Origin: Stenopsyche tienmushanensis
Lineage: Eukaryota; Arthropoda; Insecta; Trichoptera; Stenopsychidae
DNA length: 64,000 nucleotides
NCBI GenBank assembly: GCA_008973525.1
Contig: WACJ01000523.1
Span: 1,612,001-1,676,000 of the forward strand
Direction: 5' to 3'
The translations under genes and the position numbers were made by a program. The notes under the pieces are model-generated. The model was not told where the DNA came from and did not search any database. It was given only the letters and a program-made list of their open reading frames with translations. Positions 49,314 through 58,312 of this stretch are shown here, one piece after another. The stretch's first letter is position 1. Every line of letters begins with the position of its first letter.

Positions 49314-52300
49314 GGCTAGTTTCCACGAGGATATAAAAACGACAGGCATTAAAACGACAGACGTGGTAGTAGTGACCGCACGTTAATTCGGTATTATTTT
49401 TTGACCTCGTAATCTGAGGGCTGCCAACTCTCACGCGCCGTGACAAAGAACGTTTTAAAATGAATCTACAGGCAGGGCCTTTTCAGAAAAAATGCGACCA
49501 AAGAGTATTTAGTATTTTACATACTACGTAAAAGTGAACCTACGTATTTCAAGTCTTACGATTACTTGCCGGAACTCAGGTTTAATACGCAAAATAAATT
49601 TAATTTCTATTGAAAATTCGACTAATGTGAAATATGCATTTTTATTTTGGATAAAGATGAGAGTTTAATGTTACACCGACGATAAGTATCATATGATATT
49701 TTTGAAAATGTAAACATGCTCAATACGTCTCTTCAAGAAAAAAGGTGATATTCTAACAATGGCTGAGCAAGTAACCGTGTTTCGTGTTAAAATCGTAATG
49801 CGGAGGGAGAATTTAGAAATGTTTCCATCGTTGTGTGATTTTGCTTCCGAAAATGAAATAAATGGGTAACAAATAAAAAATCTTACATCGACACGTTTCA
49901 AACATTTCGAGACAGAGCTTTGTAACCAATTTATAGATCTTCTTTGTATTAAAACAGAGTTTCAATGGGTCATGAACCCATTGACTGAACATCATCTTTC
50001 GATTATTACTAAGCTTTAAAAGAGATGGATTATTTCGATACTACTAAGCAAATACAATCACATCGCCCAAATTAAATTCTAATAAATATACAACTTGATT
50101 TTTCACTACACACGTACACACATATATTATATTGTAGGGATACAGCTTACAATTATTGTCGTCTTAGGAGTACGCGATCAAAATACTTTGGAGAATGCTG
50201 CCTTAAAGATTCTTCATCTTTATTGTGAGGCTACAACAGTAGACACAGGTAGCCCTCGGTTCACGCCGGCTCAATTTACGCCGATCTATAATAACGCCGC
50301 TACGCAATTCATTTATTAAATCATTTATTACAAGCATTTATTAATGCACCAATTATTTAAAATACTTATGCACTATACTAAACGCTTTATAATAATTCTT
50401 ATTTTACTAAATTAGCATTAATAGCAATATAAAATCGCTAGAAATGTGCGGGATTTCTTACCATCACTCGCCCATACGCAGCGGAGTATTAATATTACGC
50501 CGATATAGTGTCCCAGCTGCCAGAACGATTGCTGACCCTACTCGTCATTTTGTTATGATTTTTCAGCCAATGGGAGAAGTCCTTAAGAAGATAAAGATTA
50601 TGCAAAGGCAGCTGGGACACTATATCGGCGTATTATATTACGCGTGCGATATTGGGGAATCCCAATACTATCGTGTACTACTGCAACAGCGATAATCGAA
50701 ATAAAAAGCAAAGCAAATCGTTCGATTCGACTTCTTTACTGTGATAAATCGAATGACTTCTTCCTGAACCGATTCAATTTTTCATTTTGCGATGCCAGCT
50801 CACAGCTCACGGAATAAGGTAAGTCCCTTTGTTTCTTTATTTTGGGATGGGACAGTGTCACTTTCAAAGTACTGTCATGGTGTTTCTAGCAAATATTAGT
50901 GAGTCGATTTTAACGACTTTATGCAAAAATATTATTTCAAAAGGCATAAATAATGCAAATTACTACAAATACTATATAGTACAATATTTAGATATTGTTT
51001 TATTTGTTTCATAAATAGAATATTGTTAAAGTCTTTAGAAATAATTTTATACGATATCGCGTGTTTGTCATATCAAGCGACTTCCAAGCTGTGAACAAAT
51101 TTGAACGAAATGCTTCGAAAGTATACTGCACTCATATTAAATTATACTATATATCGAGATTCGGAGATGTTTTAATCCCAAAGTAGGAGGCCAGCCAACT
51201 TTTTTCAGGCTTTAAAATGCCACATTTGATGCCAAGCGAGTGTTCGTATTACCTTTTGAATCCGTATGGGCTTCTCAAATCAACGTCTCCCATTGGCTGA
51301 AAAATCATAACAAAATGACGAGTAGGGTCAGCAAGCTTTCTGGCAGCTGGGACACTATGTCGGTGTAATATTAATACTCCGCTGCGTATGGGCGAGTGAT
51401 AGTAAGAAATCCAGCACATTTCTAGCGATTTTATATTGCTATTAATGCTAATATAGTAAAATAAGAATTATTTGAAGCGTATAGTATAGTGCATAAGTAT
51501 TTTAAATAATTGGTGCATTGATAAATGCTTGTAATAAATGATTTATGTTTTTGTCTGAAGAAGCAGCATAATAAATATTGTTTTATTCATTTCATAAATA
51601 GAATATTGTTAAAGTCTTTAGAAATAATTTTATACGATGCCGCGTGTTTGTCATATCAAGCGGCTTCCAAGCTGTGGACAAATTTGAACGAAATGTTTCG
51701 AAAGTGTATTGCACATTACACATCATTTATTGTTATAAAAATTCTGAGAATTGGGGCCATTCATAGACAAGGATTCATATATTCGTCCAAAAATCAAATC
51801 AAACAAACTACAAAATATCTACAAAACCCCGCGCAAATCGATCGAATAGGCGTAATATTAATTCAATTGAATGTAATTGTATACATACCCAACAATATTA
51901 AACACGAAAAATAAATATATTCAATAGCAGTCAATGTTTTAACGAATGCATAACGTAAATACGTCCATACTGAAACGAAAATCAGTATAGCATCGAAGTC
52001 GAGAATCGAAGAATTTGACGGCGAATTGCGTAGCGGCGTTAAATTGAGCCGGCGTGAACCGAGGGCTACCTGTGTCTACTGTTGTAGCCTCACAATAAAG
52101 ATGAAGAATCTATAAGGTAGCAGTCTCCAAAGTATTTTGATCGCGTACTCCTAAGACGACAATAATTGTAAGTTGTACCCCTACAATATAATATATGTGT
52201 GTACGTGTGTAGTGAAAAATCAAGTTATATATTTATTACAATTTGAATTAGAATTTCATTTGGGCGATGTGGTTGTATTTGCTTAGTAGTATCGAAATAA

Positions 52301-53017
52301 TCCATCTCTTTTAAAGCTTAGTAATAATCGAAAGATGATGTTCAGTCAATGGGTTCATGACCCATTGAAACTCTGTTTTAATACTAAGAAGATCTATAAA
52401 TTGGTTACAAAGCTCTGTCTCGAAATGTTTGAAACGTGTCGATGTAAGATTTTTAATTTTTTTCGCGTTTATTTCATTTTCGGAATCAAAATTCATACAA
52501 CGATGGAAACATTTCTAAATTCTCCCTCCGCATTACGATTTTAACACGAAACACGGTTACTTGCTCAGCCATTGTTAGAATATCACCTTTTTTCTTGAAG
52601 AGACGTATTGAGCATGTTTACATTTTCAAAAATATCATATGATACTTATCGTCGGTGTAACATTAAACTCTCATCTTTATCCAAAATAAAAATGCATATT
52701 TCACATTAGTCGAATTTTCAATAGAAATTAAATTTATTTTGCGTATTAAACCTGAGTTCCGGCAAGTAATCGTAAGACTTGAAATACGTAGGTTCACTTT
52801 TACGTAGTATGTAAAATACTAAATACTCTTTGGTCGCATTTTTTCTGAAAAGGCCCTGCCTGTAGATTCATTTTAAAACGTTCTTTGTCACGGCGCGTGA
52901 GAGTTGGCAGCCCTCAGATTACGAGGTCAAAAAATAATACCGAATTAACGTGCGGTCACTACTACCACGTCTGTCGTTTTAATGCCTGTCGTTTTTATAT
53001 CCTCGTGGAAACCAGCC
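49314..53017. mobile_element. Long-TIR TTAA element 2 (3.7 kb), internally deleted
   Basis: TTAA flanks both sides (49310-49313 and 53018-53021). The ends are GGCTAGTTTCCACGAGGATA and the inverse of GGCTGGTTTCCACGAGGATA, so its outer 20 bp differ from those of element 1 but agree with each other. The left arm (49314 to about 50985) corresponds to the right arm of element 1 and the right arm (51000-53017) to its left arm, so the element lies inverted relative to element 1. It lacks the 2.3-kb centre with the piggyBac copy. Its left arm also lost about 430 bp near 50310. No transposase is encoded. Confidence 0.75.
50496..50632. repeat. 137-bp palindrome inside the long-TIR arm
   Basis: A 26-bp perfect inverted repeat (GGCAGCTGGGACACTATATC and onward GGCGTA on its outer sides) surrounds an 85-bp loop. 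The counterpart at about 47560-47690 in element 1 keeps the same structure with mismatches. Confidence 0.6.
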
Positions 53018-53021
53018 TTAA

Positions 53022-53393
53022 GATCATAATAATCCAAGCTTTCAAGGTAAGTGAATTAACAAATACTCGGACACATCTACTTTCTACTATCACATAAACG
53101 TGGAAGCACTGAGATAAAAGTACTTTTTCGACTGCTCTCATAATACAATCTTGATAATAAAACTATTTGACCTGTTGGACCTGATTATTGGAGATTACTT
53201 GATACCTGACTTTAACTTATTTGTTCCAGCTATGTCTATTTTTCCAGTTTGCTCCTAGTCTGACCAATTAAATATTATTTGATTGTGCCCGATAGGCACT
53301 AAACGCCGAAGTTCGAATACTTTGATGCGACAAAAATTACCCCTTGCTAATACAATTTGACTAATACTTTTTGCGGCCAAACCACATTTGACT
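53022..53393. other. Flanking DNA between TE insertions
   Basis: No gene or repeat is recognised between the right TTAA of element 2 and the LINE target duplication. Confidence 0.5.
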
Positions 53394-53406
53394 ACTCCTA
53401 ACTATT
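53394..53406 (+). repeat. Left target-site duplication of the LINE
   Basis: ACTCCTAACTATT is identical to 56101-56113, which directly follows the T tail of the LINE. Confidence 0.85.
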
Positions 53407-55626
53407 CCAGGAAGAATGGCTCGTTGGAGGTGGTGCACTTGCGGAAGGAGAGAGCTCGGCTGGCGTCCGAGTACCGAAAAAGCATAGGAGCGGCAAAACT
53501 AAAATCATGGCGAGAGTTTGTCAACGACCAAAGCAAAACTGGACCTTGGGGCCCCGCCTACAAGGCAGTTGCAATGGGATGTAAGTCAGTGTGCGCGGGC
53601 ATTCGTGACCCTCGAAGCGGCACTATAGCGACGACCCTCCCGCAGTCAATGCGATTTCTACTGGACGCGTTCCTCTCGCACGACGTGTCAAGTGAGGACC
53701 TTCCAATACATAAGCTGATCCGAAGAAAGTCCGAGAGCGCCCCCGAGGGCCCGGAGGCGGCCATCCCCGACGCAGAGGAAATCGAGGACATCGTCCGACA
53801 CCTCAATCCGAAGAAAACCCCAGGACCCGATAGATTGGATGACAGAATCATCAGGAGAGCATACGAAAAAATCGACTTGGACCTGTGCCACACCTTTCAA
53901 GAGTGCTTCAGAAGCGAGGTCTTCCCCAAATGCTGGAAGATCGGGCTGGCCATTGCGCTTCCAAAAGCCAAATCAGATAAACCACCGTGGGACCCTAAGG
54001 CCTATAGGATCATTGTACTGCTGCCGATCCTCGGCAAGATACTCGAAAGAATAATAGCAGACCGGCTAAACCTTGTCTACGAGGGCATTAATCCGCTCTC
54101 GGAAAGACAGTTCGGGTTCAGACCTGGCAGATCCACAGTGGACGCTATCGGCAGAGTTCTGGAAACGGTTGAAGAGAACAAGGGAAAGAATAAATACGTT
54201 TTCGCCCTGTTTCTTGACTTTCAGGGAGCTTTTGATAACGCGTGGTGGCCGATGGTCCTACTCAAGCTGGGAAGAGATGGCGTGCAGCCTAACATCATCG
54301 GTCTTATACGGAGCTACTTTTCTGATAGACAGATAATCGCGCAGGCGGGGGGAGAGCTGGTTCACAGAGAACTAACGAAAGTGCCCTCAGGGCTCCGTTC
54401 TTGGACCACTGCTATGGAACGTTCTGCTAAACGACATCTTCGAGCTGCAACTACCGAGCGGATGCGAACTGATTGCCTACGCCGACGACCTCACCTTAAC
54501 AGTCGCTGCCAACTCAGCAAGAGAGGCAGGTAGAAGAGGAAACGAGGCGGTACGGACGCTCTGGGACTGGAGCGTCTTGAACAAACTGACTTTTGCCCCG
54601 GGTAAGTCCGTGGGACTGGTGCTCGAGGGGGGATCTAGAAGCGACAGACTCAAGAAGAACTCGGTTCCAAGAATCAACATGGGTGGAACACGGATTCCAT
54701 TCAAGGAATCCATCAATTACTTGGGAGTCACCATCGAGAGAGGTTGCAGATTCGGGCAACATGACAGTGAGGCCTCAAAAAAGGCCCTCAACGTCTTCAG
54801 GAGAATGTCGCGACTAGCAGGCGCCGATTGGGGCCTCAGTGGGCGCAGCATGCGCACAGCATATCAGGCCCTGTACGTCAGCATCGTGACGTACGGTGCT
54901 GGTGCGGTATGGGCTCACAAACTGGGGCGACCAGGTCAATCCGGCCCCACGCTAACCTCATCGCGGAGACTCAACTCGGCGCAGCGCTCGCCGCTGCTGC
55001 GGCTGACGAAAGCTTATCGAACGGTGGCGACGGACAGCCTACCAGTCTTGGCGGGAGTCCTCCCGATGGACCTGAAACTTCAGGTAATGGCTGCAGTGTA
55101 CAGATGGCGGAAGGGCCACGCAGTGAAAGTCGGCGACTCATTCCTTACGGCGGAGGAGGCGGCGGAGATTACTGATAAGACGTCTCTGAGGAAATGGGCT
55201 GAGGACGCGGCTACAAGAACGTGGCAGGACAGGTGGTCCAATTCAACAAGTGGCCGCCACTTCTTCCGGTTCTTCGACTTCGTCGAGAGGAGGCTTAAGT
55301 ACAAGGGGATCGCGCCTAATCATTGGATGGTACAATTCCTAACGGGTCACGGCCATTTTAGTGCCCACTTAATGGGACTTGGGCTGTCGGATCGCTCAGA
55401 TTGCCCGTGCACTGCACCGAGCATGGACGCAGAACATGTTCTGTGGTCGTGCGAAGGCATGGGGGCTGAGCGGGAAGGGCTTCTGTGCCGTGTCCGTGGG
55501 CCATATGAGGGGCCAGTGGGACACAAAGATCTGGTGACCCGTCCCGGCGCCCTCAGCGCCTTCAACACATTTTGCGAAAGCTTTGGCGCGAAATGCGTCG
55601 ATGGCGGCTACTACGCCAAGCACTGA
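53407..55626 (+). pseudogene. LINE reverse transcriptase ORF2, one frameshift
   Basis: Frame 1 (to about 54380) contains KKTPGPDRLDDRIIRRAYEK, then RIIVLLPILGKILERIIADR, FGFRPGRSTVDAI and FLDFQGAFDNAWWP, the R1-clade RT blocks up to the first catalytic Asp. At about 54380-54382 the frame shifts just before the P-Q-G-S block. The second frame (54376-55626, stop 55624) contains the catalytic YADD at 54478-54489, LNKLTFAPGKSVGLVLEG, the thumb, and the C-terminal SDCPCTAPSMDAEHVLWSC zinc-binding motif. The frame before 53407 belongs to flanking DNA. About 740 residues of an ORF2 that is normally over 1,000. Dead because of truncation and frameshift. Confidence 0.9.
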
Positions 55627-56100
55627 TCCGCTCCAGAGGCTGTCGGGGCTAGTACCGTCGAGTAGAGTAGAGTCACACCCTCATTAAGATTAGATAGAAG
55701 ATTAAGATGAGAAGCTCCAGAGAATTCCAGCTTCAGCCTTCTGCTGAAGCTGGACGATTTCTAGCGTCTACATTTACAGCGTGCAGCCGCGCGGCTGACC
55801 CCCTTTCTTTTTTTTCTTATTTTAATTTTATCTTATTTTACTTATTTTTATTTTTTTCATTTTTTTTTATTTTTATTTTTTTTTCTCATTATATCCCCTT
55901 TACATGGTTTCGCGCTTTGCATTGCGCTCGGTTAACAGATTGAGCAGAAGTTGGTTCCTCCAGGGGGACGTTAAATTAGTTTTACACTAAATTAGTGTTG
56001 TTAGATGTGCGGGCTGTCATAAGGTCGTTTTTTACTCGACCTTGGGTACATGCTCGGTTGTGGGTGGGCCCCCCCGTCCCCCTTTTTTTTTTTTTTTTTT
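53407..56100 (+). mobile_element. 5'-truncated R1-type LINE with T tail
   Basis: The insertion is bounded exactly by a 13-bp duplication (53394-53406 and 56101-56113). It contains the reverse transcriptase part of ORF2, a C-terminal zinc-binding region, a T-rich 3' UTR (55627-56082) and a terminal run of 18 T (56083-56100) on the coding strand. ORF1 and the endonuclease domain are missing, as in a typical truncated target-primed insertion. GC content is much higher than in the flanks. The T tail, where A or a short repeat would be expected, is unusual. Confidence 0.85.
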
Positions 56101-56113
56101 ACTCCTAACTATT
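56101..56113 (+). repeat. Right target-site duplication of the LINE
   Basis: ACTCCTAACTATT directly follows the T run, identical to the left copy. Confidence 0.85.
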
Positions 56114-56439
56114 ATGCTTATACGATTTTATGTATTTTAACTATTGGCCACTTGACTAGTACCTTTTTACACAGTAAACTGATACTCAGTTTATCTACTA
56201 TTCATTGCTACTTTTACAAATGACTTGCTTATCACTTGTTATCTCTTACATAATCGACCCTACTCAACAATATGGAGCTCGATGAACCTTACCGGTTCGG
56301 AGCCGAGAAGCTTTAGGAACAGAACAAGAACAAGAAGAACACCAAGGAGACGGACTCGAGGAGACGCATATGAAGAACCTCACTTTGCAACGTAAACAAC
56401 ATTGTCTTCCGTTGACTTCTATATCGTTTTATAATCGCC

Positions 56440-56942
56440 GAACTGAGAGGGGCAACCTGAAATAATGGCGAAACCACTCAGCCTCGAATTCGCTCGGGTA
56501 AGTAGTACGGTGACGGGGAGACACCCTCAGTTGGTGTAGGAGCGAATCCGAGATGCACTTAAGCGTCACGTCTGTCTTCACACTACCCCGGCAACGCCCT
56601 AGCGAGGAAAGGGGGGACTGGACTCCTTGTACTCCAGAAAGCCCTTTCTAGTAAAGTAGTTTTCCACCATCTCCCTATGAAAACTACTCTGTCTTTACAA
56701 ACCCCCCAAACTCCTTATCGAGACGTCCGCGAAAGCGTTCGTCAATACGTTCACTCAGGATACCCGTTGGGTGAGCGTTCGAAATAAAACTCGGTGGTAA
56801 TGCTACCTTCAATATCGAGCGAATGAGGAGGTGAATGTATGACACAGACGAGATGGATGTAACCCCTTCCTGTGAATAGATATTGAAGAAGCCCATAGTT
56901 CTGTAGTGGACTGTCAGTGGCTGCACTATGATGATGATGATA
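56440..56942 (+). mobile_element. RTE-like LINE 3' end with (ATG)n tail
   Basis: The end contains CATAGTTCTGTAGTGGAC, GTGGCTGCAC and a TATGATGATGATGATAT tail (56924-56942), the same as at 7189-7260 on the opposite strand. Upstream sequence to about 56440 is GC-richer than its surroundings and could belong to the element; its left limit is a guess. No RT domain remains. Confidence 0.45.
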
Positions 56943-57527
56943 TCAGAAGTGAAAACAAGATATTGTTGAATTGAACGCGGACCTTTCTTTGTTATAAAAT
57001 TAGTACATGAATGATTTACAACTGGTAAATCGTCAGTTTAACTTTGAGTGTTACGGCAGACGGCTAGCGATTAACCGTCCTAGTAAGGGTAATACTTTGT
57101 ATCAGGCGAAACATTTCTTGTACATTGTGACATAGAGAAATAAAAATCGTATTTTATTGACGATACCAACACACGTTACATAAGAATTTAAAGTTATGTA
57201 ATGTTGAGGCGGGGGTCCTCTCGGGGACAGAGTCCCTGGGCGGCTACCCGGCCCCCACGTACTTGTCGGGGTAGCTGCGCTAGCGCACGGGTCTGTTCTT
57301 ATATTGGGCTGTGATGTTGCTGGACGAAAGGATGGGAATAGACGGGCGTCGAATAGAAAGACTCTCTTCTCTAAATAACTATTTTTCCATACGAGAGAGA
57401 GAGAGAGAGAGAGATCTGATTGCAGGAGAGACGACCTATCGGTCGGTATGCAGGTGCAATATCTCCGCAGGGCCACAGGAGATGGCGCTGTTAAAATAAC
57501 ACACACAACGCCCATGCTACAGTTACA
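56943..57527. other. No gene recognised; GC-rich block and (GA)n
   Basis: A GC-rich block at 57208-57300 (GGGGTCCTCTCGGGGACAG and onward) and a GA microsatellite at 57393-57414 interrupt AT-rich DNA. A 155-codon minus-strand frame (57102-57569) spans both and shows no domain. The block may be part of an unrecognised transposon. Confidence 0.4.
57393..57414 (+). repeat. (GA)n microsatellite
   Basis: Eleven GA units. Confidence 0.9.
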
Positions 57528-57786
57528 ATGACGATAAGTAAGAGCTGATATTTTTGAAAATGGAAACATTTATTTATTTATTTATGGAAACCCAACAGCT
57601 TTACATATATAATTAGCCATGGATTAGAAATATTACAAAGCCAATTATAGGATTTCACATGTAGAAACATGCTCAGTATGTCCCTTCAAAAAAAGGTGAT
57701 ATTAAAACAATTACTAAGCTAATATCACACAATCACATCGCTCAAAATAAATTCGAAATGTAAATTTGTAATTTAATTTAAACAAA
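57528..57786 (+). repeat. Diverged copy of the long-TIR arm
   Basis: GACGATAAGTA, GATATTTTTGAAAATG, AAACATGCTCA-TA-GTC and AAAAGGTGATATT occur in the same order as in element 1 (43295-43375). The later part, CACATCGC-CAAA-TAAATTC, corresponds to 43675-43697. It is clearly more diverged than the four arms at 43-53 kb, so it is an older relative. Confidence 0.55.
57570..57663 (-). mobile_element. 94-bp LINE 3' fragment with 7-bp duplication
   Basis: The insert splits the diverged arm and is flanked by GAAACAT at 57563-57569 and 57664-57670. On the minus strand it ends GTTGGGTTTCCATAAATAAA with further AAAT repeats, the style of Jockey/CR1-type tails. Confidence 0.5.
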
Positions 57787-58171
57787 CGTATTGTTGCGTG
57801 GAGGTATAAAATAAATAATTAAACTGTTAAAATACAGTGTACATGCGGCAAAATCCATAGGATTCCGGCGTTGCAGATTCATACGGGTAAGAAACACGTG
57901 GCTTAAAGATGACGCGCCCCCGAAGTACAGTTATTAAGGGCAGAGCCGATTCTGGCCGCTCGGGTAGATAACGCAGCTGGCGTCGGTTGAAGAGATAAGA
58001 AAGGGTACATGGCTTCAGTTGCCAGGTAAAATTGAGACGCTTTCCAGTAAAATTATTGAGATGGCAGTTCGTTCTTGATCGTTGACCTACCAACAACATC
58101 TTTTCGGGGACATGGTCTGTAGAAGCCTCCGCATGCACCACCATTTTCGCTGTACCGCCTGATTTATTTTA
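57787..58171. other. Unassigned; 105-codon minus-strand frame
   Basis: The minus-strand frame at 57827-58144 (starting MVVHAEASTDHVPEK) is open but unrecognised. GTTGCGTGGAGGTATAAAAT at 57793 is the inverse of a segment near 46865, so part of it is repeat. It could be a 3' exon or untranslated region of the ankyrin gene, or TE-derived. Confidence 0.35.
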
Positions 58172-58279
58172 TTACATGCCATTGCCATCCACGACTGTAG
58201 CACTCCGCATTTTGGACGAATACATGTGTTGAGCCAGCATTTTGCCTATCAATTTAATCTCCCTGCGGAGCTCCTGTTC
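58172..58279 (-). CDS. Candidate terminal exon of the ankyrin gene
   Basis: The ankyrin frame could be spliced at AAT|GTACAG (58351) to CAG|GAA (58279) across a 72-nt intron, the same size class as the atos introns, with phase 0 on both sides and a GATTAAC branch-like site. The exon would encode 35 residues, EQELRREIKLIGKMLAQHMY and onward to VVDGNGM, stop at 58172-58174. It is charged and probably helical. Unspliced, the array ends at the stop at 58313. Confidence 0.3.
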   Translation of the reverse strand, partial: EQELRREIKLIGKMLAQHMYSSKMRSATVVDGNGM

Positions 58280-58312
58280 CTGAATCCTATCTCTGAACGA
58301 GTTACAAACGAG

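Noticed and set aside
53388..53406. LINE ORF starting at 53388
   Set aside because: These bases belong to the target-site duplication and flank; the element begins at 53407.
57102..57569. 155-codon minus-strand frame
   Set aside because: It spans a GA microsatellite and a GC-rich block that look like separate repeats; low-complexity translation.
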